Part shown: in pieces, positions 32,468-44,312 of the stretch
Numbering within the stretch: the first letter of the stretch is position 1
Layout of the letters: each line of letters begins with the position of its first letter
Assembly (NCBI GenBank): GCA_030762935.1
Contig: CM060887.1
Coordinates: 14,872,501-14,936,500 of the forward strand
Length of the DNA: 64,000 nucleotides
Direction: 5' to 3'
Source of the DNA: Hymenopus coronatus
Taxonomy: Eukaryota; Arthropoda; Insecta; Mantodea; Hymenopodidae
Translations under genes and position numbers: made by a program
The notes under the pieces: generated by a model
The model's database searches: none
What the model saw: the letters and a program-made list of their open reading frames with translations, nothing else
What the model was told of the DNA's origin: nothing

Positions 32468-32838
32468 TGTCCATGTGTCTGTGAACACGATATCTCAAAA
32501 ACGAAAAGTCGGTAAAATACTAAACTAGGTATTTAAGTTTAGTATCTTCCAGGGATGCGACACAATATTTTGAGAAAAAAAAAACCACCCAAAACTACCC
32601 TTTACATGGAACTTTTTTCGAAAATTTTGAAATTCTAAAAAATGGCTCTAACGATTTTGATTAAAATATCATATATTGAAGATATTTATCTGACAAATAC
32701 AATGTATATTTTGAATTTTCTGGGAATAGCCTCTGAAGACCACTTTATTGTGGAAGAATTTTTCATAACTACTAAACCGTAAGAGATGGAAAAAAACTTA
32801 ACCCACAAAAAATGTAGAGCACGTTAAAACACACAAGT

Positions 32839-32896
<58 letters not shown>

Positions 32897-33216
32897 TTCG
32901 TGCAGTTGATCGTTTTTGAGACATTCCTTATTTTTGGTTTCTGCTATGAAAAGCTTATACTTTTCTCAAACAGGAACTTGTCAACTCCTATCCATATAAA
33001 CAAAGGAACTTCATTGACATAGCAACCAGCTTTTGACCATCATTTTAACGCATGGTACTCCCTTATTTCGCTTCTACTTACAAGGAAGCAAGTAATAAGA
33101 ATATTTATGCTCATTTTTTCTGATTAGCATAAAGTAAATAGAAGTATAAGCTTTGTAAGAATAATTTTTGCAGGGATATAGAAAACGTCATGTGAATGGT
33201 TCACATCAGATTTTTT
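32280..33216 (-). repeat. Rep-A, full length, with microsatellites
   Basis: It runs from TAGTTTCTCTAGCG to CACATCAGATTTTT. It carries GC/GT repeats at about 32427-32470 and a long (TA)n tract at 32843-32892 inside the usual ATATACATTTTTTTCG block. Confidence 0.9.
32843..32892 (+). repeat. (TA)n microsatellite
   Basis: About 25 TA units expanded from the family's ATATATA block. Confidence 0.95.
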
Positions 33217-33332
33217 AAATTATATTGATTTCATAATATTTATAATCTATTCAAATATCTTATACTAAAGCATTACTTGAAGCTGTAACTAAGAAAATTA
33301 TTCGTCTTTAAATGCATTTATAGTGCTAAAAA

Positions 33333-34195
33333 TCTGATGTGTACCATTCACATGACTTTCTCTATATCCCTGCAACAAATTATTCTTTAAAAGCTTATAC
33401 TTCTATTTACTTTATGCTAATCTAAAAAATTAGCAGAAATAGTCTTATTACCTTCTTCCTTGTAAGCAGAAAGGAAATAAGGGAGTAGCATAGGCTAAAG
33501 CGATAGTCAAAAGCTGGTTACTACGTGACTGAAGTGCCTTCTTTTGTATGGATATGAGTTGAAAAATTCCTGTATGAGAAAAGTTAAGATTTTCGACCTT
33601 GATAACAAAAACAAGGAATATCGGAAAAACGGCCAACTCCAAGAAAAAAACGTATACAGCATAAAATGTGTGTTTTAATGTGCTCTGCATATTTTGTGTG
33701 GTAAGTTTTTGTCTATCTCTTACGGTTTAGCAGTTATACAAAATTCCGGAAAATTCACTCAGAATAAAGTAGTCTTCAGAGGTTATTCAGAAAATTCAAA
33801 ATACACATTTTATTTGTCGAGTAAATATCTTTAATATACCATATTTTAATCAAAATAGTTAGAGCCATTTTTTAGAAAATCAAAATTTTCGAAAAAAGTT
33901 CCATGTAAAGGGTAGTTTGGTATGGGGGGCTTTTTTCTCAAAATCTTCGTGTCGCATCCCTGGAAGATTCTAAACTTAAATACCAAGTTTATTATTTCAC
34001 CGACTTTTCGTTTTTGAGTTATCGTGTTCACAGACACACGGACACAAACACACACGGACCTTTTTCTGAAAATACTTTTTTTTTTTAGATAAAGGGGGCC
34101 CTAAAACATATATTTCCAGTGAAATCTCGGTATCGAATTTTTTGGTGGAGTGCAATACTTTCTCTATACACTATGTACATAGTATAGAGAAAGTA
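33333..34195 (+). repeat. Rep-A, near full length
   Basis: It runs from TCTGATGTGTACC to TATAGAGAAAGTA with all blocks. It lies tail-out from the inverted copy ending 116 bases upstream. Confidence 0.9.
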
Positions 34196-34249
34196 AAAAG
34201 GGGTTTTATTGTTCGTAGGTTTTCAAAGCTCGGCCTACGACCACATTTT

Positions 34250-34545
34250 GCAACCTTCCTACTCACAATATAAAACGCTTATCTATTACTCACAGTTTGC
34301 AAAATTCTGCAAAAATCAACCAGAATGAAGTGCTCTTAAAAGGCTATTCCCAGAAAATTCAAAATATACAGTTTCTTTGTGTTGGGAATAACTTTAATAT
34401 ATGGTATTTTAATAAAAATCATTAGAGCCATTTTACAGAAACCTAAAATATTCGAAAATGTTGCATGTAAAGGGTAGTTTGTGCTGGGGGAATTTGCTTG
34501 AAAATCTTCGTGCATTTTTGGAAGATGCTGAAGTTAAATACAAAG

Positions 34546-34583
<38 letters not shown>

Positions 34584-34730
34584 ACACACACACACACACT
34601 CACACACATACACGACATTTTTCTAAAAAAGCCTTCTTTTATCCACAAAACATGCATCTCGATATTGAATTTTGGGTGGAATGCAATACCTTCTCTATAC
34701 ACTATGTACATAGTACGTGTAGAGAAAGTA
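34250..34730 (+). repeat. Rep-A, 5'-truncated
   Basis: It begins near the TTACTCACAGTTTGCAAAAT block and ends AGAGAAAGTA. A GA/CA microsatellite at 34549-34606 replaces the plain (AC)n tract. Confidence 0.8.
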
Positions 34731-34739
34731 AAATTACAT

Positions 34740-35147
34740 AAATTTTTGTCTCTCTCTCTCTCTCTGTTACAGTTTAACCTTTATGCAAAATTCTGCAAAT
34801 CTCTACCAGAATGAAGGATTTTAACAGGCTATTCCCAGAAAATTCAAGACAAATATTTTATTTTGGATGTAAATATCTTTAATATGCTGAATTTTAATCA
34901 AAATCGTTAGAGGCATTCTTAAGAAATCAACACTTTCTAAAAATGTTCTATGTAAAAGGTAGTTAAACTGAATTAAATACTAAGTTAGTATTTAAAAGTA
35001 TTTTTTGGTATTTATTTAAAGATGCATGTACACGGACTTTTTTCTAAAATTACTAAAATATATATTTCTGCCGAAATATCGGTATCGAATTTTTGGGTAC
35101 AAGATAACACCTTCTCAATACACTACATAGTACGTGTAGAGAAAGTA
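34740..35147 (+). repeat. Rep-A, 5'-truncated
   Basis: It starts in the TTACAGTTTAACCTTTATGC block directly after the previous copy and ends GTAGAGAAAGTA. The (AC)n tract is nearly lost. Confidence 0.8.
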
Positions 35148-35518
35148 ATAATTATTATATTATTGCATATAAAATGGTATTTATAACAAAAGTTTGCAAT
35201 TAGAAGATAGAGTGTGGTGCAGGTTAATCGCCCGTGCTGGAGTTCCTTGTCACTTTTTATCTCCGTCTGGGGCAAGGTGGATTACACGCGTAAACCTCTT
35301 GTCTTAGCACTCCCCTTGCTGCAGTAATCCAGGTCGGGATTAACTCGCCAGTTGGCGCTGTTGCTGTCAACCACCTTGCATCCGGAACTAATGGCGTAAT
35401 TACTTTAATTAAAACTACACACACTTGACAATTATTGCCGTCTTAATAACGGCAAAAGAAACTATCACCTGCAAACAAGTGCTTCCAAGCAACACCAGCT
35501 CTTGAACAATAAAACACA
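35148..35518. other. Unassigned stretch
   Basis: GC-richer around 35225-35390, without a recognised frame or repeat. Confidence 0.4.
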
Positions 35519-35595
35519 TTTTACTCTCTACAGGTACGTGGATAGAGAAGCTATTGTATTGCACCTAAAAATTCTACACCGAGGTTTCACCTTCC
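35519..35595 (-). repeat. Rep-A 3'-terminal fragment
   Basis: A diverged palindrome followed by GATAGAGAAGCTATTGTATT and the GAGGTTTCACC block. Confidence 0.65.
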
Positions 35596-35614
35596 GAGTC
35601 CGAAAATAAAACAA

Positions 35615-36360
35615 TCTGATGTGTTCCATTCACATGACTCTCTATATCTCTGTAAAAAATTATCTTTTATTTATTTCATGCTATTCGAGAAACATTAGCA
35701 GAAATAGTCTTATTTCTTGCTTTATTGTAAGTAGAAGCGAAATAAGGGAGTACCATAAGTTAAAGTGAAATCCAAAAGCTGGTTGTGACTGATGTTTCTT
35801 TGTTTGTATGGACAGGAATTGAAAAATTCCTGTATGAGAAAAGTATAAGTTTTTCAAAGCTGAAACCAAAAACAAGGAATATCTCTTACGGTTTAGTAGT
35901 TATGCAAAATTCATCCAGAATAAAGTAGTCTTCAGAGGCTATTTCCAGAAAATTGAAAATATTCCTTTTATTTGTCAGGTAAATATCTTTAATATATGAT
36001 ATTTTAATCAAAATCATTAGAACCATTTTTTAGAAAATCAAAATTTTCGAAAAAAGCTCCATGTAAAGTGTAGTTCGGGGTGGGGGGATTTTTCTCAAAA
36101 ACTTCATGTCGCATCCCTGGAAGACACTAAACTTAAATACTAAGTTTGGTATTTTACCGACTTTTCGTTTTTGAGTTATCGTATTCACAAGCACACGGAC
36201 ACACGGACTCACGCACACACGGACCTGTTTCTGAAAGTAGTTTTTTTGGATACAGGGGACCCTAAAACATATATTTCCGGTGAAATCTCGGTATCGAATT
36301 TTTGGGTGGAGTGCAATACCTTCTCTATACACTATGTACATAGTACGTATAGAGAAAATA
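35615..36360 (+). repeat. Rep-A with a deletion in the body
   Basis: Both ends are present (TCTGATGTGTTCC to TATAGAGAAAATA). About 80 bases between AAGGAATATCTC and TTACGGTTTAGTAG are missing. Confidence 0.88.
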
Positions 36361-36366
36361 AAAACA

Positions 36367-37100
36367 TCTGATGCGTTAGCTACTCTACAAAAAAACTTCT
36401 TACAAAAGATAATTCTTCTTCCAACAGCATGCTAATCGAGATAAACATTAGCAGAATTTTATTACTTAGTTCCTTATAAGTAGAATGGAACTAAGAGAAT
36501 GCACTAGGTGAAATTGATAGTCAAATGTTTTAAAAGCTGTCGTTATGCGATTTTCATTGTAAATCGCTTCTTTGCTTAGCCAGGATTAAAAAAAAAAAAA
36601 AGAAAAACGGATAATTAGCCTGAGAAAAGTATAAATACCTCACAATTGAAAATAATAACAAGAAATACATCTAAAACGGTAAGCTTCATGAAAAAAATGT
36701 ATATGACATAAGTTGTGTACATTAACAAGATCTACATGTTTTGTGCAGTAAGTTTTTGTCTATCTGTTACGGTTAACTAGTTGCACCAAATTAAGCAAAA
36801 TTCATCCAGAATAAACAGATCTTTAGAAGTTATTCCCAGAAAATTCAAGATACGCATTATATTTGTGATAGAAATGGCTTTAATGTGTGGCATTTTAATC
36901 AAAACCGTTACAGCCATTTTTAAGAAAAACAAAATGTTCGAACATTTTTCCATGTAAAGGGTAGTTAAGGGTTTTTGTTGAAAATCTTCGTATCCCATCC
37001 TTGGTGATACCAAACTTAAATACCAAGTTTGGTGTCTAACCGTCTTTTTGTTTTTGAGTTAAGCTGTCCACACACACCCAGACAGACAGATAGACAGACA

Positions 37101-37148
<48 letters not shown>

Positions 37149-37293
37149 CACCTGTTTTTGAATATATTTTTTTTTTTTGGAATCAGGGGGTCCTAAAACA
37201 TGTATTTCCGGTGAAATCTCGAAATCGAATTTTTGGGTGGAATACAATACTTCTCTGTCCCTATGTACATTTTACATGGGACTAGAGAAAGTA
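36367..37293 (+). repeat. Rep-A, second subfamily, full length
   Basis: It starts TCTGATGCGTTAGC six bases after the previous copy, has the alternative middle (GCTGTCGTTATGCGATTTTC) and a long AC-rich tract at 37077-37151, and ends CTAGAGAAAGTA. Confidence 0.88.
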
Positions 37294-37297
37294 AAAA

Positions 37298-37745
37298 TTA
37301 CTTTCTCTATACGAACTATATACATAGTGTATAGAGAAGGTATTGCATTCCACCCAAAAACTCGATACCGTGATTTCACAAAAACTAAATGTTTTGGGGT
37401 GATTTTTTTTACTTTCTCTACACGTGCTATGAACTTACTGTATACAGACGATAGGTATTGCATTCCACCCAATAAATCGATGTCGAAATTTCACCATAAA
37501 TACACGTTTTAGGGTCCTCTGCATCCAAAAGAGAAATGTATATTTTCTTTACACATGTTACGTGCATAGAGAGTGTATAGAGAAGGTAGTGTATTCCACC
37601 CAAAAATTCGATACCGTAAATACACGTTTTAGGGTCCCCTGTATAAATAAAATCATTTTTAGAAAAAGGTTTTTTGTGTATATAAACCCGATAACTAAGG
37701 AACTAAAAGTCGGTAAAATAGTAAACTTGATATTTAAGTTTAAGT
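37298..37745 (-). repeat. Three stacked Rep-A 3'-terminal fragments
   Basis: Three inverse terminal pieces lie head to tail, starting near 37299 (TACTTTCTCTATACGAAC), 37411 (TACTTTCTCTACACGTGC) and 37541 (TATTTTCTTTACACATG). Each has the palindrome plus about 80-170 bases of the adjoining block. They differ from each other, so they are not a recent duplication. Confidence 0.75.
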
Positions 37746-37942
37746 TATCAACACAAAACTGTATTTATAAAGTTTCAGTGCCTTACTCTATTTGTCAAAG
37801 CAATCTCCATTCTGTCAAGATATTTATAGGCAAATAACGCAATGGTATGGTAATGCAGTGAGGAAATAACACATAATTTACAAGTAATTAAGGAAGAAAC
37901 AGTGTGCATAATAAAGACCGGAGTGGAAGTTCATCAGTTAAT

Positions 37943-38152
37943 CAACATAGTTTTATAAAAAGCATGGAAATTCGTAACATAAATACTAGACAAAATGAAT
38001 ATATTCATTGTCCCAATGCTAATCTTCGTTGCTTTCAGAAAGCTGTATATTATGAAACAAGCAAGATATTTAATGTTCTTCCCAGTAATCTCAAAGAAAA
38101 AGTAGGGAACTCCAGGGCTTTTAAGGCTTTTCTAGGAGTACCTTTGCAATAA
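37943..38152 (+). pseudogene. LINE reverse transcriptase ORF, C-terminal tail
   Basis: The frame reads SMEIRNINTRQNEYIHCPNA, then QKAVYYETSKIFNVLPSNLK and FKAFLGVPLQ before the stop. It fits the conserved tail of many LINE ORF2 proteins (TRQ...L..P........S..Y.G...WN.LP..I......FK..LK..L). Only this tail of about 65-70 residues is present, so there is no catalytic domain. Confidence 0.7.
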
Positions 38153-38240
38153 ATCATTTTACTCTGTATTTAAGTGACAAATCTGTCCGACAATACCGTT
38201 AATAATCATTGTATTTATAAGCATTATAATGTATCGCATA
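37943..38240 (+). mobile_element. LINE 3' end (CR1/jockey-like), truncated
   Basis: The extreme C-terminus of a LINE ORF2 followed by probable 3' untranslated sequence, which may continue to 38392 and beyond the Rep-A insertion. The inner limits are not sharp. Confidence 0.6.
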
Positions 38241-38392
38241 TTGGTGTGTGTGTTTTATACGCAAATTAAAATGCTGTATACTTGCACGAATGTGTCAAAT
38301 TAATTTTTTAGTATTTAGCAATGAACACAAGGTCTGTAAAACCCGATTCTTTAATGTTTTACACTCGTACATAATTGTAAATTTGTGCATTT

Positions 38393-39248
38393 TTACTTTC
38401 TTTATACGCACTATGTACATAGTCTATAGAGAACGTATTGCACTCCACCCAAAAATTTGATACCGAGATTTCACCGGAAATAGATGTGTTAGGGTCCCCA
38501 ATATCCAAAAAAAGCATTTTCACAAAAAGGTCGGTGTGTGTGTGTCAGTGAACACGATAACTCAAAAACGAAAAATCGGTAAAATTCCAAACTTGGTATT
38601 TAAGTTTAGTATGTTCCAGAGGTGCGACACGAAGCTTTTGAGAAAAATCCCCCACACCAAACTACCCTTTACATGGAACTTTTTTCGAAAATTTTGATTT
38701 TCTCAAAAATGACTTAACGAGTTTGATTAAAATTTCGTATATTAAAGATATTTACCTGACAAATAAAATGTATATCTTGAATTTTCTGGGAATAGCCTCT
38801 GAAGAGTACTTTATTCTGGATGAATTTTACTGAATTTTGAATAACTGCTAAACCGTAAGAGATGGACAAACACTTACTGCACAAAAAATGTAGAGCACGT
38901 TAAAACATACAATTTATGTTATATACATTTTTTTCGTGAGTTCGTCGTTTTTGAGACATTCCTTATTTTTGGTTTCTGCTATGAAAAATTTATACTTTTC
39001 TCATACAGGAATTTGTCAACTCCTATCCATATAAACAAAGGAACTTCATTGACATAGCAACCAGCTTTTGACTCATTTTAACCTATGGTAGTTTCTTATT
39101 TCGCTTCTACTTACAAGGAAGCAAGTAATGATATTATTTCTGCTCATTTTTTCTGATTAGCATAAAGTAAATAGAAGTATAAGTTTTTTAAGAATAATTT
39201 GTTGCAGGGATATAGAGAAAGTCATGTGAATGGTACACATCAGATTTT
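38393..39248 (-). repeat. Rep-A, complete, with target duplication
   Basis: The clearest isolated copy, 856 bases. TGCATTT lies at both borders (38386-38392 and 39249-39255), consistent with a 7-bp target duplication. If so, the forward-strand element runs from AAAATCTGATGTG to AGAAAGTAA. The palindrome, GT tract and all body blocks are present. Confidence 0.88.
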
Positions 39249-39255
39249 TGCATTT

Positions 39256-39724
39256 AAATTCTATAACATATTTGTTGACATTAATGCACTTAGGAGAGTA
39301 CATAATAGAATAATCATATTTTAGTTTTATATAACTATTAGTAGTAACTATTATTTAGATAATTAGAAAACTATCATCTGATACTACATCAGTGTTACAT
39401 AATGATATTATTGTTATTTATACCTTTTAACACTAATTTTTATACTCTTTGTTTATATGTGCATGCAAAATCGGAAATTGGATATGCTTTTATAGAGCAC
39501 ATCAAGTATAGTGCAGTGCGTAGGGGCCTCAAAATCAAATGCTATGATTATATGTCTATTCTGTTGCTTTTGTAACCCGTGCTTTTAGCAGTAGAGCTTT
39601 ATACATTGTTTCTTTTTCTCGTAGTATATAAACATATGTATATGTGTATGTATATCCTTTGACAAGTTCTATGTTCACTGGCTTCCTGGTTTAAACGAAC
39701 CTACAGAATGTACTGATAAAACAA
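39256..39724. other. Unassigned; may belong to the LINE tail
   Basis: AT-rich, ending at the resumption of mariner D2. No frame was recognised. Confidence 0.4.
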
Positions 39725-39969
39725 AAAACTTTTATGGATGGAAAAGATTTCCCAGCCATGAAGATCTCAAAGTGGCAGTGACATCTTGACTCAGATCTTT
39801 AGCGGTGAAAAACCGGCACCGCGTGACAATAAATACCTTGATAGCAACGATGATTACGTTGAAAAATAGAGTATGGTAGTGTAACTTTGTAAATAAAGTT
39901 TTGTGAGGCTAACTTTCGTTATTATTTAGTTATGCCAAATCGTCTGTAACTTTCTGGGTGATCCTTGTA

Positions 39970-40859
39970 CTTCACTTGTAGAAAACCAGAGGGCACTGGA
40001 GTGCCAGTTTAGCTGAAACTACCTACGGATAGATAGCAGCTCTGATGTTATTACCAGCGTTTTTCAGTTTTACTATCAAAATGGAGCTTTGTGTTCTAGT
40101 ATTAAATATCCTATCCAGTATTTACCTTGGTGACTGAGGTAAATCACGAAAAAAACATAACAGTGCCCAAGCCATTCCACTTTTTAATTATATAGGCCTT
40201 CTTAGCTTACATGATCAGTTCTACTAAAGTATTGACTTCGCAAGTTAGCGTTGCTGGTAAACCCAGCGTTTATATGAAATTTTAATTCCTTTTTGACTAC
40301 CATTAATTATTTAATCATTAATATAATTAAAGCGTTTTAAATTCCAGGTCATATCGCGATCATACAATGTTTATAGTACAGATGGGTCGAGCGATATATC
40401 TTCAGTTATCGATTTATACGATTCGTTCACGATCCGCTAATTGTCTTTGAGTTTGGTGTAAGCTGGCTCAGGGGCTGATAGTTATATGGCAGCTCTTAAG
40501 CATACAAGCAGTAAGTGATATATAAGTGACCTACGCTTTTCCATCTATTGCAAACAAATTATGTAAAATTTCCTCCATTGTTCGAAAAAAACAAAAAAGT
40601 TTGTCTAAAATTTAACCTAAGTTTCGATTGCATGGCGATATTTGTGTAACGTTAATACGCAGAGTAATTACACAGCACAACAAATTTGAACGTTGTGTCT
40701 GTCCTTTAGATGAAACTGCGTGATTCTGTATAAACAAAAGGTGCTTGACTCATATCTGAAAACCAAAATTGTCCATCGCGTACCATTTTTTTAGGAGACC
40801 CACTTTTGATATTTATACAAATGAATTACAAAGAAATGAAACACGAGGCTTGAGTACAG
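39970..40859. other. Unassigned stretch
   Basis: Nearly 900 bases with no element I could name, including a GATATATCTTCAGTTATCGAT-like run near 40390. It may be old single-copy sequence. Confidence 0.4.
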
Positions 40860-41880
40860 AAAACACATACACTAAAATGAGTTTTTTGACCGTTTCCTCT
40901 TGTAGGCATCTGTTGGTGTGCCCCTGACAACAGACCAACAATACTCAGCTAGCATACTTCCATTCCATCGTCCACTGAAACTTTTTTAAACATAGAAATG
41001 TCCTGGTGGAACCTTCCCCATGTTCGTCGCTCATTACTCCAAGGTTTTGAGGAGTTGTGAGTCCAAAAAGTATAGTTTTAAAGACATATTGCAACCTATA
41101 GCATTCTACCATGTCACTGACAAGATCTTCATAGCTTTCAGCTTTCTCATTTCCAAGGAAACATGAGTACACTGATTTAAATGCCAACCAGGCTGTTTTG
41201 TCTCCCTCTGACAGTTTATTTTCAAACTCTTCGTCATGAATGACTGCCTTAATTTGGGGACCAACGAAAACCCCTTCTTTTACCTTTGCCTCACTTAATT
41301 TGCTGAATTTGTTCCTGAGATGCAAGAAAGCCACTCCTCTGTCCAGAGCTCTTCCAGCAGTGCTGGAAGAAAGACACATTGCGGATTCACAAGTGGTTCA
41401 TGTGCTATATTTTCGGTGCCAGGAATGAAGCTCTGTCTTGGAGGTCACTGTTTACGGGTGAAGTGATTTTTTCGGTCACGGCTATCCCATTCGCATAGGA
41501 AGTAGTAGAATTTAGTGTATTCTTGTTGCATGCCTCTTAATATCCCAATGAATTTCAAATTGCCACAAATGTGCCGTTTGAATGTAGTGTATTCAATTAA
41601 ATGCATAACCTCGTATGTCTCTTTTGTATTTGTAGAATATGCTGCAGGAACAGACGGACGAACACTACCTATATGGAGGAATACTGCTTTAACACTACGT
41701 TCTGACGAGTCAAACAAACGCTAGTCTGCCTGATTATGTTTATATCCTAATGCCTGAAGTAGGTCACGCATCACAGCAATATGCAATGTTCTTCTTTCTC
41801 TGCAAAATGGCTTTGTAGTCTTCTAAATGAATTTATTTACACATCCTCCTCTAAGTAGGTCTGAGTCTGTAGTTCTAAGT
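40860..41880 (-). pseudogene. Decayed copy of an uncharacterised arthropod protein
   Basis: Minus-strand pieces in shifting frames keep a fixed order. LLQALGYKHNQAD, then a stop, then RLFDSSERSVKAVFLHIG (about 41770-41660). ETYEVMHLI, GNLKFIGILRGMQQEYTKFY and FLCEWDSRDRKNH (about 41620-41450). LRNKFSKLSEAKVKEGVFVG then TAWLAFKSVYSCFLGN (about 41320-41140). NLGVMSDEHGE, a shift to GRFHQDIS, and a further shift to MLAEYCWSVVRGTPTDAYKR (about 41050-40880). I recognise these as motifs of a protein family common in arthropod genomes, often near repeats. I know no function for it. Several shifts and stops make it a pseudogene; the longest open piece is 144 codons (40945-41379). Confidence 0.65.
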
Positions 41881-41882
41881 AT

Positions 41883-42355
41883 TTTTTTCCATCTCTTACG
41901 GTTTAGCAGTTATGCAAAATTCCGTAAAATTCGTCCAGAATAAAGTAGTCTTCAGAGGCTATTCCCAGAAAATTCAAGATATACATTTTATTTGTTAGGT
42001 AAATGTCTTTAACATACGATATTTTAATCAAAATCGTTAGAGGCATTTTTAAGAAAATCAAAATTTTCGAAACTTTTTCCATGTAAAGGGTAGTTTGGGG
42101 TGAGGGGATTTTCTTGAAAATCTTCGTGTCGCATCCTTTGAAGATGCCAAACTTAAATACCAAGTTTGGGCTTTTTCGTTTTTGCGCTGTGCTGCCCGCA
42201 GGCACACACACACACGGACATTTTTCTGAAATGTTTTTTTTTTTAGGGAGTCCCAAAACTTGTATTTTCGGTAAAATTTCGGTATCGAGTTTATTTTTGG
42301 GTACAATACAATATCTTCTCTATACACTATGTACATAGTTCGTATAGAGAAAGTA
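41883..42355 (+). repeat. Rep-A, 5'-truncated
   Basis: It starts in the TCTCTTACGGTTTAGCAG block and ends at TATAGAGAAAGTA, with a short (AC)n tract at 42203-42216. Confidence 0.85.
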
Positions 42356-42360
42356 AAAAC

Positions 42361-42607
42361 AATGCCCGCCTGGGTAGTGTGGTGGTAGCGTGTCTGCCTC
42401 ACATTCAACAGGTCGTGAGTTCGAATCTCGCTTAGGGTGAGTTACCCGGATAAGGTTTTTTTCGGGGTTTTCCCTTATCCTGAGAAGACAAATGTCGAGT
42501 AACTTTAAGCTCCATGAACCCAAAGATCGTTTGAGCATCATTTCACCAATTTCATTCGTTGTCCGATATGACCAATCAAGTTAAAGGACGTTAAACTAAC
42601 AAAAAAT
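42361..42607 (+). repeat. SINE S3 (tRNA-derived)
   Basis: CCTGGGTAGTGTGGTGGTAG (A-box region) and GGTCGTGAGTTCGAATCTC (B box), followed by a conserved body (GGTGAGTTACCCGGATAAGG, TTTCACCAAT) and an A-rich end. The inverted copy at 60458-60693 shows the same limits. It lies directly after the end of a Rep-A copy. Confidence 0.82.
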
Positions 42608-42668
42608 ATTTATAGTTTTTACAGAGATGTAGAGAAGGCCATGTGAATTGAACACATCAGATTTTTTC
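42608..42668 (-). repeat. Rep-A 5' terminus
   Basis: CAGAGATGTAGAGAAGGCCA then AACACATCAGATTTTTT, with no body attached. With the Rep-A 3' end upstream it brackets SINE S3. Confidence 0.75.
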
Positions 42669-43471
42669 TCCCTATTTTGGCAAAATTTTCTTCAAATTCT
42701 GCCTGTCTACTGACGACATAGAAAAACTTTAACAGTATTGACGTCTTACATGCAGTGCGTACCATTAAAGAATACAAAAAAATATAAAAAAATAACGAAG
42801 TGGAAAGACAAAAAGAAAAAAGATAATATAGAACCTATTTTTTTCCTTTTTTCTTTTTCACCATTCCCTTAAGGCTTTACTTCAGTTTAAAGGGAAAGAC
42901 AAGAAAAAGCAGTTGAGAAAAATTGTGTCCAATGATCCATTACGAATAAATGGAACTCGTTACCAATTTAATGCCTGAGGAAACTGGGAAGGAAAAGGCA
43001 AAGCAGAAGAGAATAGGAAAAGAGGCAAACGGGGTGACGCTCGGTGTCTGGAAGCTGGAGATTATTAAAGTGTGTCGCATATGTCTTTGTTACGATCTTA
43101 AAGAATTAATCATCATGGGAACGTTATCGGGAAATTGGGAGAACCTCCCTTTCTTGCCAACCCACTTGAAAACGGATTCCCCATCTCTAAGTCATAATTA
43201 GCTTCTACAGGCTTTGAAATTTATGACCTCAGTTAAGCATTTCTCTTTTTTTATTTAAAAGGGATGGGAAAACTGCAAGCAAAGTGGAGGAGGATGCGGA
43301 AATAAGCTTACAAACACAAGAGAATACAGAAGAGAATGGTGGGAGATGGAGAACGTGAACATTCCTTGCATAAACTTAAAACAACATACAGTAGAGGAAT
43401 TCATCACCCTACTGCACTATAGAGTCGCAATCAGTGAACTGTGTATTGACTTGTGCAAAAATCAAAATAAA
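42669..43471. other. Unassigned stretch
   Basis: A purine-rich segment (42770-43030) contains an 83-codon plus frame at 42950-43201 that resembles nothing known. No repeat relation was found. Confidence 0.4.
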
Positions 43472-44140
43472 TTGAAGCTTATGCTTCTATTTACTTCATG
43501 CTAATCAAGAAAAAATTAGCAGAAATAGTCTTATTACTTGCTTCCTTGTAAGTAGAAGCTGGTTGCTATGTGACTGAAGTTTCTTTGTATGGACAGGAGT
43601 TGGTTGACAATCCTGTATGAAAAAAAAAAGTTTTTTAAAGCTGAAACCAGAAATATCTCAAAAACGATCAACACCATGAAAAAATTTAAATAAAATAAAT
43701 TGTGTGTTTTAACGTGACCTACATTTGTTGTGCTGTAAGTTTTTGTCCATCTCTTATAGTTTAGCAGTTATGCAAAATTCCATAAAATTCATCCAGAGTA
43801 AAGTATTCTTCAGAGGCTATTCGCAGAAAATTCAGGATATACATTTTATTTGTCAGGTAAATATTTTTATATACGATATTTTAATCAAAATCGGTAAGAG
43901 CCATTTTTGAGAAAAACAAAATTTTCGAAAAAAGTTCCATGTAAAGGGTAGTTGGGGGTGGGGGATTTTCGTGAAAATCTTCGCGTCGCATCTCCAGAGG
44001 ATACCACTTTTATATGCCAAATTTGGTATTCAACGGTCTTTTTGGATTCAGGGGACCCAAAACATGTATTTCCGGTGAAATCTCGGTATCGAATTTTTGG
44101 GTGGAATGCAATAACTTCTCTATACACTATGGAGAAAGTA
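43472..44140 (+). repeat. Rep-A lacking its first ~60 bases and the AC tract
   Basis: It starts GAAGCTTATGCTTCTATTTA and ends in a shortened palindrome (TACACTATGGAGAAAGTA). Confidence 0.82.
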
Positions 44141-44144
44141 GGTG

Positions 44145-44238
44145 ATAAAAAACTGTGTTCCATATAGATGACTTTCTTTACCGGTTTTGTAAACAAACTA
44201 TTCTTATAAAAGTTTATTATTTTATTTACGTATATTAT

Positions 44239-44269
<31 letters not shown>

Positions 44270-44310
44270 TACGTCGTCCTAATTAGGATAAACAAGTATC
44301 AATTATTACT
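44145..44310 (+). repeat. Rep-A 5' fragment with (ATT)n
   Basis: A diverged 5' part (TGTTCCATATAGATGACTTT) followed by an ATT expansion at about 44237-44268, ending at mariner A3. Confidence 0.65.
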
Positions 44311-44312
44311 TA

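Larger units (their letters stand above)
37749..39967 (+). mobile_element. Mariner D2 remnant split by a LINE and a Rep-A
   Basis: The left part (37749-37942) and right part (39725-39967) together match mariner D1 at 45230-45920: AACACAAAACT..TATTTATAAAG on the left, GGATGGAAAAGATTTCCCAG and the C-terminal YVEK-like end on the right. The 5' terminal repeat is lost and the right end (GGGTGATCCTTG) is diverged. About 1.78 kb of LINE and Rep-A sequence separates the halves. Confidence 0.7.

Noticed and set aside
40945..41379. Intact 144-residue gene
   Set aside because: Homologous motifs continue in other frames on both sides with stops between them, so it is part of a longer pseudogene.
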